Assembly (NCBI GenBank): GCA_001465935.1
Contig: LNKV01000038.1
Coordinates: 840,393 to 904,392 of the forward strand
Origin: Clarireedia homoeocarpa
Taxonomy: Eukaryota; Ascomycota; Leotiomycetes; Helotiales; Rutstroemiaceae
Direction of reading: 5' to 3'
Length of the DNA: 64,000 nt
A program made the translations under genes and the position numbers. Each line of letters opens with the position of its first letter. Positions within the stretch are counted from its first letter, which is position 1. The notes beneath the pieces were generated by a model. It saw only the letters and a list, made by a program, of their open reading frames with translations, did not search any database and had not been told where the DNA came from. Below are positions 1 through 12,260 of the stretch, one piece after another.

Positions 1-1288
1 CTATATATATTGTTGAAGCTCAGTTCCGAGAGATAAGATACTCGGACTGCTCTACCTATTGCTAGTTCCGATCTATATATAAGAATATATTATAATAGAT
101 TATTATAGTTTTAATAAAGATAAGTATAGATATAATAATATACTTATTATTATCGACTGTTTATTTAAGCAAGCTATCACGATCCTATACTACAAGACTG
201 TTACTATAAGAGACTAGGCTAAGCTTTATATCTCGTATATCTACTAGTACTATAGCCTACCTACGATAATACTGTCCGACTGCGGATCTTAGTTTATATT
301 TTTATTCTAGACTAAGTTCAATAATATCCTCGGAACTAAAGTCAAGCTTTCTACTACTGACTATCTCTAGACCGATAGGTAGACGGAAGTCTATAACTAG
401 TATTTGCAAAAGTAGCTAAGACTCTTTGTTAACTATTATTAAGACGACTAGTCCGAATTCCTACTGATAATAGACTATATATAATTGACTTTACTATATT
501 CTTCTTTTAGTGACTTGTCTCTTTTCGAAGTGCTTTACGGATATGTTTCTAGAGTTATATAGGATTAGAAGCCAACTAAATGTCCCCTGGTCGACGACCT
601 CAATATCCAAGACGCTTGTATTTATATACGTTGTAATCGCGAAGTTTTGGAATATACTCGCTCTACTATTATAGCTACTTAAAAGCAAATAGCCAAGTAA
701 GTAAATAAGTATCGCCGGCTAGTAGACTTCTAAGTTAGTAACTATATCTAGTTGGATATATGATATCTGCTAATATAGCGGTTATCTAAGAAGCTGGATT
801 ACTTTACTAGTAGACGCTTTAAGGTCTTGGAACGTATTGGTCACTCTTATTATCTAGATCTACCTAGTACTATACGAATCTATAATGTGTTCCTAGCCGA
901 CAAGTTAAGGAAGGTAGCCGATAACCTATTGCCAGACTAGTATAATAAACTATCTCCGCTAATTAATATAACGGGAACGGATAAATATAAAGTAGAGCAA
1001 ATACTGGCCTGCTATTTAAAACGAAGGTTATTAGAGTATCGTGTATAATAGAGAGGCTACGATGTCGACTTGGCTTAGTACAAGGTATCGGATCTCAAGA
1101 CATCCCTGGTACTGCTTCGAGACTTCCATCGAGCCAACCCAAAGGTGCCTGGCCCCCTAGTACTTCTCCCCGAATAGCTTCGATTATAGGAATCTGGAGA
1201 AGACGACTATAACTATACTGAGGGAGACTATCCGATGACTACAGTAAATAAGAAGCGATTCCTGGACTTTATAACGCCCAAAGCATGA
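1..1288 (+). pseudogene. Ty3/gypsy-type pol relic: integrase core and chromodomain
   Basis: The plus strand reads as the C-terminal part of a gypsy-type polyprotein already in progress at base 1. An integrase-core stretch with a DCGS-FI type motif lies near 277-310 and a TDRQTE motif near 365-385. A chromodomain-like tail with an EQILACYLKRR stretch lies around 990-1080, and the frame ends at the TGA at 1286-1288. The frame is broken by many TAG and TAA codons where Gln or Trp is expected, as RIP produces by changing CAG, CAA and TGG. The copy is dead. It is followed by a purine-rich tract (about 1451-1460) and an LTR start at 1463, the normal order at the 3' end of such an element. The rest of pol lies outside the window. 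Confidence 0.8.
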
Positions 1289-1462
1289 GGTTAAATTGAG
1301 ATACCAGTATTATTATTCCTGTAGTTATACTACACTTATTTATTATAGACCATTTAGGTTATTTACACTTATTTAAGAAGAAACCTTAAGAATATACAAC
1401 TAAGACTTTAATAAAAGCAATTAGAACGCTCGAGGGCGAGCTTTTTTGGAAAGGGGGGGTGA

Positions 1463-1677
1463 TGTGATGATTCTGACTAAATTATCACGATGCTATATAA
1501 GAACATGACCTCCATGGGGGTGAGTCAGACATCAAGCATGCAAGCATGCATTAGCATACACGTGATTAAGTATATGATCTCTTCCTGTATATAAGCCTTC
1601 GGATCCTTATAATCCTCTTAGCTCTGTAGTTGTTAATTCTAAGGTCATTCAGTGTCTTAACTGGCAGTCTCGTCACA
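1463..1677 (+). repeat. LTR of the pol relic (family A)
   Basis: It begins TGTGATGATTC directly after the polypurine tract and ends with GTCTCGTCACA, so the ends are a near-complementary TGTGA/TCACA pair. Its last roughly 45 bases (AAGGTCATTCAGTGTCTT onward) are nearly the same as the end of the family B LTR next to it, so the two families are related. A TATA-like TATATAAGCC stretch lies inside. Confidence 0.7.
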
Positions 1678-2639
1678 CGTAGTACATTAGCCTAGCCAGG
1701 ATGTTTCTCTATAGGGCATCGCTTCGTACGAGCCCTAAGGCTCTGGGCTATATAAGGTCTCTCTTCTTGTACATAGCTTTAGTTCTGTAGTTCAATATTC
1801 TAAGGTCATTCAGTGTCTTTGTTGGCAGTCTCGTCATATTATATTGAACTCCCCTTGCTTCGCATATAGTATCATCATCCCGCTAGGAGTAGTATTTTTA
1901 AATACTCAACTAAGGAGATGATTTACGTACGAGCACTTTACTGAGAGGTAATCAGCCTTCTTATTCATATCGTACGATACCCTATAGACTTCGTATATAT
2001 ACCGACACCTGTATACTCAATTCTATAGGTTTCTAAGGCGGATTACACACGTTGCTATTAGAGAGGCGATAAAAGTAAGTACTCGGTTGAGGGTCCTTAG
2101 TAATAGTCTCCCTAGGCCCTAAGGGGATCCCGTTAATAGCCGTACCAGGGTTGGCTAACGGATCAGAGTATAGTAAAAGTATAGATTACAGTCTTTAAGT
2201 TTCGTACAAAGCGGGCTGGCGTCTGTAGCATCAATGTTCGAAAACTCATCGGAGTTGCTTCGTATATTAGCACTTCGCGACTAACAACTACCTTCTTACT
2301 TTCTTGATTTGTACAATACCACGAATCAACTCACTTATCAATATACTAATTCCGTTAATACGACTCGACTACCTTCCTTTCTCGAGCTGAACGACCGTAT
2401 TAGCTTATTTCTACAAGTTATAACTTTGTATTTGTATTTATTCTGACTTCTGTGTTCCCCCACCTTCCGGATTCGGACAACCCCCCTAGATCCATACTTC
2501 ATCACGAGTTATAAAAAATCCCTTATTCTCGAACAGCTTCGACTAAAAGCTATCCCCCCCAAGTATTGCTTTTAAGCTCTTGCTTGTTATTTATTTTATT
2601 ATTATTATCACTTTACTTCTTTAAGAACAATAGAACAAT

Positions 2640-3419
2640 CAATCATCAACAAGATCGCAGCTGAGTTCGCAGCTATTCGCTAACAACTCACTGACCAAGC
2701 CACTAAGCTTGAAGCTCTTTGTATAAACAATACTTTCCTTTATTCTCTTTGCCTTCGTCCGATATCCAAGCGACCTAAGCTACAAGACCCGAACAAGTTT
2801 AATAGTTCCTGCTTCGATATCTGGCTACTTGCTATTAAGGCCAAGCTTCAAGTCGACAGCAAAGCTATAAGAGACAATACTGCTAAATTCTACTATATCT
2901 TCTTGAACCTTGAGTTTTCTATTCAAGCCCAAGTCTTGCTCTTCGTTGACGAGTCCCCTCTCAATTACAAGGATATTCTTAAAGCTCTTGCTTTTGTATA
3001 CAAGAACCTTCGTCGTACTAAGAAAGCTCTTGCTCGCCTTCGTATAGTTCATCAAGGTACTGATTCTTTAAGCAATTATATTACTAGGTTTCAGTGTATC
3101 TTGTACGAAGCAGGTAGAAAGAGCTAAGACAACAACTGGAAAATCAATGCTTTTCGCCTAGGCTTAAGCTAGATAATACAACAGCGACTAGACAATCAGC
3201 CGGACAAGCCTACTGATTTCAAAGAATTTGTATACTTCGTATAACACTTCAGTGGATCTTCCTTCCGTCAATCTACGTCTACGCCTGCTGCTGTTCTGCC
3301 AGCCCAGCGACCGTTGTATTTTCAGCACCCCCGTACACAGTCTTATCAACGTCCACAGCAAGCTACTGAGCTAATAGACTTAAATATAATCGAGACTGAT
3401 AAACAGGCTGAAGGATAAT
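2640..3419 (+). pseudogene. Retrotransposon gag-like protein, RIP-damaged
   Basis: Read on the plus strand, this region gives a continuous gag-type protein interrupted only by TAA/TAG codons where Gln would fit, for example at about 2682, 3125, 3167 and 3242. The longest open stretch is 2903-3127. It includes a helical central part typical of capsid-like retrotransposon gag proteins and ends in a Pro/Gln-rich tail (about 3280-3360). The reading stops near 3419, shortly before the polypurine tract. No zinc knuckle is visible. The call rests on position between LTRs plus general gag character, and the exact start is not certain. Confidence 0.6.
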
Positions 3420-3525
3420 TAGTTTAGATAAAAGCTTCTTTACTTCTTTTAATTTGTTTCCTTTGTTGACCTTAAGTCATTCTTTTTGGACGCTCAGGGA
3501 CGAGCTTTTTCGAAGAGGGGGGTAA

Positions 3526-3806
3526 TGTGACGATTCGTACAGAATCGTACACGTAGTACATTAGCCTAGCCAGGATGTTTCTCTACAGGGCATCGCTTCG
3601 TACGAGCCCTAAGGCTCTGAGCTATATAAGGTCTCTCTTCTTGTATATAGCTTTAGTTCTGTAGTTCAATATTCTAAGGTCATTCNCATCGCTTCGTACA
3701 AGCCCTAAGGCTCTGGGCTATATAAAGTCTCTCTTCTTGTATATAGCTTTAGTTCTGTAGTTCAATATTCTAAGGTCATTCAGTGTCTTTGTTGGCAGTC
3801 TCGTCA
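3526..3806 (+). repeat. 3' LTR (family B) with an N and an internal duplication
   Basis: It starts TGTGACGATTCG after the polypurine tract. At 3686 there is a single N, and the bases after it restart at CATCGCTTCGTAC, repeating material already read at about 3589. The stretch 3687-3806 therefore duplicates the 3' part of the LTR. This is either a real tandem LTR remnant or an assembly join across collapsed LTR copies. The end, GTCTCGTCA, matches 1828-1836. Confidence 0.7.
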
Positions 3807-4740
3807 TATAAAATATATTATTAATAAACTTAATTTTATATTTATAAAATAAAATAAAAACTATTTTTTTAAATTTATTATAATTATTATATTAAAGAAT
3901 TTTAAAAAAAATTAAATAATTAATAATATTTTTTATATATTTACTTTTTAAAATATAAAATTAAATAAATTTAAATATATTTTTTATTAATAAGATTTAC
4001 TTATATATATTTTTATATTTTAAAGATTTTAATTAATTATATTAAATATTTATTTTTATTTATATAATTAAATATATAATATTAATAATATTATATTATT
4101 TAAATATATTTCTTTTTTTTAATTTTATAAAATTATTAATATATTTTATAATAAAATTTATCTCTTTTAATATAATATAATTTAAAATATTTTTTTTAAT
4201 TATTTTAAATATTTTATTTAGAAATATAATATATCGAGATTTAATATATTTATTTTTAAATTTATAATAAAGATATTAATTAATTAATATATATTTTTTC
4301 TTAATAAAATATTTAATATTATAATTTATATAGATTAATATAAATTAATTAGAATTATCTAAATAGAATTATATTTTAATTTATTTATAAATCAATATTT
4401 CTTCTTTATATTTATAAATTTATTTTTAATTTTTTTAAGAAAATTATTAATAATCTAAAAAAATAATAAAAAAGTTATAATAATTATAATATTAGTTAAA
4501 TAATATAATATAAAAGAAAGAAAGATTATTAATTATTATTAGTTATTAAAAGTATATATTTATATAGTAGATACTACTTACTTTAAAATATTAACAAGTA
4601 AACTATATTTATTTATAAATAGCTTTATATTTACCAGTCGACTATATCTATTAGCTAATAAACGTAGTTTATTTATAAATCAATAAATTTACGTATAGAC
4701 CGGAACAAATTAAATAGTAATTATAAGTCATCCGTATATT
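3807..4740. other. AT-rich block without genes
   Basis: The block is almost entirely A and T, with no open frame of note and no recognisable motif. The look is that of RIP-degraded repeat DNA. It abuts the 3' end of the ankyrin gene. Confidence 0.7.
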
Positions 4741-4782
4741 GATATGAAACAGTATTCTGATAATGGGACTCATCTTTTATAT

Positions 4783-7700
4783 CTACAGTACGTACTCTTC
4801 CCCTTCATCCACAACCCAACTCTCAGGATGCGGAACATACTGATCCTCGCCATTGATACCATTCTTGCTAATATATCCCTCCCGCTTCAGAAAACAGGTC
4901 CCACACAGTTGCTCACCAGGCTCGTATTTACCAAGCAAGTTCCGGGCTTGAGATCGATAGAGGATGGTCGTTATGTCTTGGAATGGATCTGTATTTGCAC
5001 TAGAAGCTTTGGATTGGGCTAGCTGTTCGCATTCAGCGAGCCAGGAGCTTTCTTCGAGGCTGGTAGTGGATTCTTCGCTGTCTATGCAATCGATTTCACC
5101 CTTTGTCTGGTTGTTTCCTGCGTTGTTGGTTTTAAGTGAAGATTCTTGAACGATTAATTTGTAGGGTGGAGGAGGTTCTTCGTCCGTTTCATTGTTGCTT
5201 TTTTCTGGTGAGAGGATTGATTCGGACTCTTCGTCGCTTGTATCCTCGAAATTGATGTCACCTGGCATCTTGTATGTGCGATCGCCCTCACAAGAGCCAC
5301 TAAAGGGACTCGAAGGTCTCCCTGTCGCCTCGGGCCTTGGAATGTAGTTCGAACAGATACAATTGCGCTTGTGCTTATTGCGGGTACATTCAATGAAGGC
5401 CAGCCATAGTGGATCCACCAGTCCCATCCCTAGAGAATTATAATCGTCACCGCAGGTGGAACAGCACATGGCATTTTGCTGCTCCGTTGTCTGTTTTGAA
5501 TCTACAGACTTGAGCATACGTTCTCGAGTCCAGCCAGTTTCTTCCAGCAAGGCGTCGAGTTCCAGTGCCATCAGCTCATCTTCATGCTTGATAGTACTGG
5601 GTAAAACTTTAATCCATGCGTTGTAAATCAGTGGTATTGTCCTTGCGAATTCCGCTGGTGGGACTCTTGTGTTCTTCAAATAATCAAAGCCATTTATTCG
5701 CAGAAACGCGCCCGCCTCCCTCATCATCGGGAACAGGTCGCGCTCACAAACGCGAAGGACCAGCCACCGAGCAATAGAATAGATGCGGGACAAGCTCTCT
5801 GGCTTCTCGCTGTTTGTGACAAGGCCCAGCAATGTCAGTAGCATGTTGTTCTGATGCTCGTGTACTAGCATAGAGCGAATTGCATGCTGGAGACCATGCC
5901 AGATGCTTACATGGCTGCAACCAACTATTCCGTCCGTGGGCACGCATTGCAATACCCAGTTTATGCTGTTTGATAATACAGAGGTATATTCCTTGTTATA
6001 GGCTTGGACCAGGCGTCCGATGATTACCCATCCTTCGCTATCTGGCTCTGAGAGATCGAGACAATCTTTAAAAAGTCGGAGCATCTGGATCTTTCTTTCT
6101 GCTTGAATATTTTGAGCTCTGTCAACGAAAATTGTGACAGGTGACCTGGTAGTTGTAAATCGAATTAGAAGTTGCTTATGATGATGCATTGCAGCAAGGT
6201 TGGAATATACTAACAAGGTGTCTTTAGAAGGGCCTTCATATACTAGAGCTGCTTTGTCTGCGCCAGCAGATATTAGGTATTCGCATATTTCGACATTGGC
6301 TGCCTCTGCTGCGAACTATTTCAAATCAGACTTGATTATTAACAGATAGTTCCACTCTCGAAACCATTATGGCCGTCATTGGAGGCGTTGGTGGAAGATC
6401 TGAGAGGGGAGACTTACGTGGAGAGGATTCCATCCCTTGGAGCTGGTATCTCGGACGGACGCATCACCACGCGTGATGAGTTGCTGCACCGCTGGGAGGT
6501 TTCCGCTGTGACAAAACTCAAAGATGAGGGAGTTGTCTGGCACGGCACGAACCGGACTAAATTTGAACTGCCACCCATCGCTCGAGTTGCTCAGATTGGC
6601 TTCCATTCCATGGCCAAGACCAATCTTGGTGAGCCACCAAGAGGGATAGAAGATGAAAGAGGTGACAATGTCGATAGCGCCATTCGGAGCCCCTTTACGT
6701 GCATCCACCTTGACTGTTGTTGTACGCACCCATACCTTGCCGAACAATGTTCCGGTCGCCGATGTACTGTGACATATCCTCGCTTTCCGCCCCTTAAAGG
6801 GTTTTGAGCCAAAAGTCTTGCCGGCAGTAGGTATGTCGGTACTACTACCACCGACTACATTGGCGGTATTGTACGAGCCGTGGTAAATAGACTGCATTGT
6901 TGTTACGCGCATTCCCGTATCATTCATGACTTGTCCGAAAGTACCACTCCCAAACAAATTCTCGGCAGCCAACTGCGCGGCTGACCGGAGAGCACTTTCC
7001 ATGCAGGTTTGAATATCCGGGCCCAATATCTCGGAGGCACTTTGTGAAAACTCGGACTTGATATTGGTGTATGGACCTTTGCTGGTTCGCGTGTTCATTA
7101 CCGTCTTTTGAGACTCAGAGAAGCTGGTTAGCTGTGGTTCCGGCCGGGCGTGTATCAATTTAGGTCCCTTAGTCCCTTGCAGATCACCTGGACTGCCCGG
7201 AGGCAGATGACTATGGGACAATATTAGCATTTCCCAAAGAATAAATGACTATATTGAACTTCTCCGATGAGCTATGACGTACCATCGTGGCATTAATGCT
7301 AGGATAAGTGTTGTCTTTGTCCCCTCAAGAGAATCGCGAAACTCCTTAAGTTTGTTTTTCTTGAGCGTTACCTTGACACTGTTCCAAATCCGCGCGCGAC
7401 GATTACTCGAGTAGAAGTTTGGATCTAATTGCTGAACGATACTGAATAGCGACTATTTAGGGTGTCAAGATCAAGCAAAGCTAAGAATGCGGAGAGATGG
7501 CTTACCTTAAGCTTTGTCTCACAACACTCCAGTCCCCATTGAACACTCGGACCATGGTTTCCTCCATTTGCAATTTCTTTAAGCAAAGATGCGAGACACT
7601 TCAACTCATTCGTGATTTCGCGAACTTCCTGGGGCGCATCGCGAACCGACGACCAGAATTCGTGGAGTGTATTGATGCTATCCGCAAGCTGTATTGCCAA

Positions 7701-7816
7701 TGAGATGACCGCGATGGCTAGAAGGAACTAAAATTAGTGGTCATCTTTCTGGGTTGTGTTCCAAGAGCGACTTGGGCTTATCACTTACCGCTTGCTGTAG
7801 CGGAGAAAGGGTCCAT
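4783..7816 (-). CDS. STAND-type N-terminal domain protein with ankyrin repeats and Cys-rich tail
   Basis: The five exons are complement(4783..6315, 6418..7210, 7283..7431, 7506..7717, 7789..7816). They sum to 2715 nt and give a protein of 904 residues. The start is chosen because it gives MDPFSATASAIAVISLAIQ, the classic opening of the fungal N-terminal helical domain found on STAND/NACHT and ankyrin proteins. The middle exon ends in an ankyrin-like segment (NSLIFEFCHSGNLPAVQQLI, then a W-N-P-LH motif). The ankyrin continues across the intron into AAEAANVEICEYLISAGAD. The last exon is helical, then has a Cys cluster (CCSTCGDD, CTRNKHKRNCIC), an acidic Ser/Glu-rich linker and a second CGTC motif. 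A role in protein interaction or non-self recognition would fit the family but is inference. All introns are GT-AG and 70-105 bp. Confidence 0.85.
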
Positions 7817-8331
7817 TCTGGAAGCAACTGCCTGAGTTCTACCGCGTTACAACATCAGTTTTACCATCGCTCAATGGAGATAAGAAGCTGGACGAGGTGT
7901 GTTGTGAATCAACGGACAATAAAATAGAGTCGCGGGATCGCTCTATGATAATTGCGCCGCCCATATGTTGAGTTGCCTGATATTGACTAAAGTAATCAGT
8001 AGCCTTCAGCCACCCTATACCCATAACTTATCAATCTCGTATATGCAGGAATAGGAAACCTCAAAAGGGCTACGTGACTCAGTTTCGGCAAACGCAACCT
8101 ATGTGAGTCTGCATGATATGCACTCATTCTGAATTGAATGGAGCTGAAAGTCCAGCCAAGTGGGAATTAGCAAATCAACGGCTAAGATTTAAACGAGGTA
8201 TGAGATTCTGGTTTATTGAGCAGGGGGGCTTATTGGGGAGAGGGGTTCTGAGTTGGTACTTCGTTATATTGAGTGGCTCGGATCGCAGCATTTATTTTTA
8301 TTTTTAAATACCTCTGTTGTGGTAGTATATA
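7817..8331. other. Intergenic stretch, no gene seen
   Basis: The region lies upstream of the ankyrin gene. It has normal base composition with short overlapping frames only, none with a recognisable domain. It should hold the promoter of the ankyrin gene. Confidence 0.5.
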
Positions 8332-8630
8332 TGTCACGGAAAGTGTCACCTGATATACGGGGTTATTATCATATGATCTCACCGACTACATCAAAGGTCT
8401 ACTTGTCGGATCCACCTAACGAGTACCGAGTATGTATTTAGTGATACAGTCAACACATATATAATTATTGTCTGACAAGTTATTGTCAATACACATATCA
8501 CTTGGCAAGATCAGTGATCTGATCTTGTATATAATTAGTTTTTACCTAGCTCTTTTAAGACTCTCAATATAATTATAAATAAGGCTGAGAATCTTAAGAA
8601 AAGAGAGGTTAGTTAATTATTACTTTATTT
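8332..8630 (-). repeat. LTR-end fragment, inverted relative to the one at 9741-10105
   Basis: It starts TGTCACGGAAAG, the reverse complement of the CTTTCCGTGACA that ends the solo LTR at 10105. Read on the minus strand it shares ATATCAGGTGA near the terminus and a block ATTCTCAGCCTTATTTATA (8589-8607) with the plus-strand copy at about 9816. It is therefore a diverged relative in the opposite orientation. Its other end is lost in AT-rich DNA after about 8630. Confidence 0.5.
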
Positions 8631-9019
8631 TTATATATTTAGTTATTAATAACCTTAATAATATACTTGATAATAAATTTATATAAATATTAAAGAATAA
8701 AGTAATTATTATAATAAATATTTTAAAAGTATTTATTTATTAAAAGATAAAAAATAAAGAAATATAAAAAATAAAAAGAATTAGAATATTAAAATAAAGT
8801 ATTTAAATAAAGAGTTATTAGATTATAATTATAAAAGAAATATAAAAAAAATAATAATATTTTATATTTAGTTATTATTTTAAAAACTTTTTTATAATTT
8901 TTTATTAATTCTTTTTGTTATATATTAATTATTTTAATTTTATAAAAATAGTTTATTATAAAAATATTAAGAAAATATCTATAAAAAATAATAATTATTA
9001 AATAAAATATATAAAATAT

Positions 9020-10596
9020 TATAATAATTCGATCTTAAATCAATTATATTAGTTTAATACTTTAGATTATAACTTTACTATTTAATAGAAATCTTTTATA
9101 TTAACTAGCTACTAAATTAATCTAAGTTTAGTATTTTAATATTCTAAGAATAAAATATCACTTTTATTATATTATATTAAGATTATTAAATTACTCGATT
9201 TTACTCTTTTAATTTTTCGGTTTATTATATAATTCGTTTAATAACTTTTTTTTCAACTTCTTTAATTATTTTTAAATATTTTATTTCTAAAACTTTTTAA
9301 TAAATCTATAAACTTTAATTAACTAGTAATTATAGTTTTCTAATAATCTCTTTTTATTTATTAAAAGCGAAGAATCTATTTAATAAATTAAAAATCTAAA
9401 GTTTTAAAAAAACTAATTTAAGTTAATATTTTATTTATTATTTAAAACTAATAATATAAACTTGAAGTTTATTTAATAGACTTATTAATTCTATTTCTTA
9501 TTTAATTTTAAATACTTTTTTAATTAAATAATCGATATTTCAATTTATTAATTTATTTAGTTAATTATTATCTTTACTTTTATTTCTACTTCTACTTCTA
9601 TTTTTATAAAGAAACTTTATAATCTAATAAAAGAAACTTTCTAGACTAATTTATATTATTTTATATAACGAATATTTATATAATTTTTAAAATTTTTTAC
9701 TCTAGTTTCTTTGATATTAACTAAAATACTTTTTAATATCTATCACGGTTTTAAATGATAGCCAGGTATATGATAGTAAATAAAGATGTAATTGATTGAT
9801 CCCCCCCTTCTTCTTGAGATTCTCAGTCTTATTTATAAAGATCAGTGAGAATCTCAAGTTGAGGAGAGTAGTTCTATCTGATTCTACAATTTGTAAAGGA
9901 AATATAGATAAGGGTCGTGATATATTAATAAGGGTCTTGAGTAGTATACTAAGATCATCGATCTTTAGTAATATCACGATACGGATCGTGAGCCTCGGCT
10001 CCACAGCTTTAAAGATCAGTTTGTAAGAGCTGACCGTATATACACTCGATCAGGTGATCAGTTCCACTTCATGATCATACGTACCACATAGATCTTTCCG
10101 TGACAATATCTAAATTAAAACTTTTGAAACTTTACTTTTAATTTAAACTCGAGCTTTTAAAGTTTAAATTAAAGTATTTAATAATCGAATATTAAAGTTA
10201 TAGAATAATCCGATTTAATATACTTTTTAAATAGTTGAAAATACTAAGAATATAATAATCGATCTTTATAATTAAAGTTTTTAATAATCGACCTTTTAAT
10301 TAAACTTATTAACTTATTAATATTGTATTTCTATTTTAATAAATTAATAGATAAAGATATTAAAGATTATATTAGAAAATATATATAGATTCAAGTATTA
10401 TTATCTAGATACTTGAGAGCGAGCTTTATTAAAAAAAGGGGTAATATAATAATTCGACTTTAAATCGATTATATTAGTTTAATACTTTAGATTATAGTTT
10501 TATTATTTAATAGAAATCTCTTATATTAACTAGCTACTAAATCGATCTAGATTTAGTACTTTAATATTCTAAGAATAAAATATTACTTTCGTTATA
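9020..10596 (+). mobile_element. Short RIP-degraded LTR element with 152-bp LTRs and AATAT duplication
   Basis: Two direct repeats of 152 bp (9020-9171 and 10445-10596) match over their whole length apart from scattered transitions. Flanking bases 9015-9019 and 10597-10601 are both AATAT, fitting a 5-bp target-site duplication. The 3' LTR follows a degraded polypurine tract (AAAAAAAGGGG) preceded by GAGAGCGAGCTTT. The same order stands before the LTRs at 1463 and 3526, so it belongs to the same superfamily. Once the nested solo LTR (9741-10105) is removed, only about 0.9 kb of interior remains, with no coding sequence visible. Confidence 0.65.
9741..10105 (+). repeat. Solo LTR nested in the 9020-10596 element
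   Basis: The ends are TATCACGG (RIP-altered from TGTCACGG) and CCGTGACA. The flanks 9736-9740 and 10106-10110 are both ATATC, a perfect 5-bp duplication. Its base composition is clearly less AT-rich than the surrounding element, so it arrived later or was less exposed to RIP. Confidence 0.65.
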
Positions 10597-11640
10597 AATA
10601 TAATTATATTAAATATTAAAAATATAAAGATATTATATAAAAAATAATAAATTAATAAAATATTTATTATAAAAATATTTATAAAATTTAAAAGAATAAA
10701 TTATAAAAAAGAAATAATAATAATAAAAAATAATAAAAAGAAAAAATAAAAGAGTTTTTAAAATATTAATTTATTTAATTATTTTTTAAATTTATTTTTA
10801 TTAAAATTTATTAAATTATAAAAATAAAATATAATAAAAAATAAAAAATTTCTTTATTAAAATAATAAATAAATATAAAGTAAATTAGAAAATAATATAA
10901 AATATTAAAAAGAATTTAAAAAATTAAATAAAATAATAAATAAAGAAAATTTTATATAAAAAGAATTTATAATATATATAAAAAATATAATAATAAATAA
11001 AAATACTTAAAAGTTAAATATAATTTAATTATATATTAAAATAAGATAGAAATTAAACTAATTAATTATTAAATTTAAAATTTATTTAAATAATATAAAA
11101 TATAAATTAAAAATAATATTATTAAAAGAAAAATAAAAAATACTTTTTATTAAATTTAAATTTAAAATATAAAAGAAGATTATATTATATTATAATATAT
11201 CTTTAATTTATAATAATTTTATTAATTTAATTTAAAAATTTAAAAAAATAACTTTTTAATAAAAAAGAAAAGAAAAAGAAATAATATAAAAATAAAATAT
11301 TTTAATTATAAAAAAGATTATATTTATTATTAAATTTAATTAAAATCTTATTAATAATTCTCGAAATTATAATAGATTTTAAATCTTTAATTAAATTTAT
11401 TATAATTATAATAAATTAAATTATTTTAATTAGAATTATTATTAATAATATAATATAAAAAAAATAAAATATTAAATAAATTAAAGAAAATAAAATATTA
11501 AATAAACTATAAGAAAAAGATAAAGAATTTAATAGATTATAAAAAATAAAGAATTAAATAAAATAAGAATATAGAAATAACTTTATTTTATTTCTTTTAG
11601 AGAGTTACTAGTATTAGAAGTAGAGTACTTATTATTGACT
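10597..11640. other. AT-rich RIP-type block
   Basis: Almost pure A/T with no frame or motif. It ends around 11600-11640, where composition returns to normal just before a transporter relic. The stretches 8631-9019 and 9172-9740 look the same. Confidence 0.65.
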
Positions 11641-11845
11641 AAGATTTTGCCTTACTTCGGCTTACTTCGGGTAAAAACTTTTCTGTAAGCTACTTATATA
11701 AATAGTTACTATAGAAATATAGAGTAGTTAAGAAATCAAGACTAGAAGTACAATAGCCAAACGTTCCAAAAGGGTGATGTTCGTGGCCACGTACCGGGTC
11801 TTCCCACAGTACCCATTAGGAGAAGCGTGAATATTTGTATCGTTT

Positions 11846-12260
11846 CTATCTAGGAAATATTGGATGGAGTAACGCGTAAATTTCTTCATAGTATGACTGG
11901 AATATCCCGAAGCTCGTTATAAGTCCCTATGTAACAAAACACAATATGGCCAGCTAATACTTGGAGCCAGGCCGTGGTGCCACCATCAGGAGGTAGTCCT
12001 GGAATAGTGGTAGGTAAGGCTGGAAACAAGAAGTATCTATGTCTGAATGTTGATTTAGTATGCTGTCCTTCTTCCAGAGGGCTAAGGTGTGGTTCAGATG
12101 CGTTGCGTTCTAGTACAATATCAGATGCTGGAGCCAAATATTTTGGTGCTATTATTCTGTTTGGATTAATCTTGTCACAAGATTTTCCGTGAGCTTTTAA
12201 GAGTGGATTTGTTTCCACACGGAACATCATAAACCGAAAAGCAGGTTTGTGGCGTCGCAC
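11846..12260 (-). pseudogene. Monocarboxylate-type MFS transporter, N-terminal relic
   Basis: The minus-strand frame from 12260 ends in PPDGGTTAWLQVLAGHIVF, the PDGG-W-QV entry motif before TM1 of fungal monocarboxylate-porter-like MFS proteins. The reading then shifts by one base into TSFGIFQSYYEE, the next conserved block of the same family. A TAG sits where a Trp is expected between the two blocks, and the frame ends at 11846. The rest of the transporter is missing and the AT-rich block begins shortly beyond. Transposon invasion probably removed the gene's 3' part. Domain identity rests on the two motifs in the right order. Confidence 0.65.

Larger units (their letters stand above)
1678..3806 (+). 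mobile_element. Gag-only (non-autonomous) LTR retrotransposon
   Basis: A partial 5' LTR (1678-1836) and a 3' LTR (3526-3806) share the long block from AGTACATTAGCC (at 1681 and 3555) to GTCTCGTCA. Between them lie about 1.7 kb with an untranslated leader (1837 to about 2640) and one gag-like frame (about 2640-3419). Then follow a GAAGAGGGGGG polypurine tract and the 3' LTR. No protease, reverse transcriptase, RNase H or integrase is seen, so the element would need enzymes in trans. The 5' LTR lacks its first 26 or so bases and joins directly onto the end of the family A LTR, which suggests recombination between LTRs. Confidence 0.65.

Noticed and set aside
6379..6807. 142-residue plus-strand frame opposite the ankyrin gene
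   Set aside because: It lies inside an exon of the supported minus-strand gene and has no domain.
8332..10105. One 1.77-kb DNA transposon with TGTCACGG/CCGTGACA inverted ends
   Set aside because: The right end belongs to a solo LTR starting at 9741 with its own ATATC duplication. The left end is a separate, inverted fragment.
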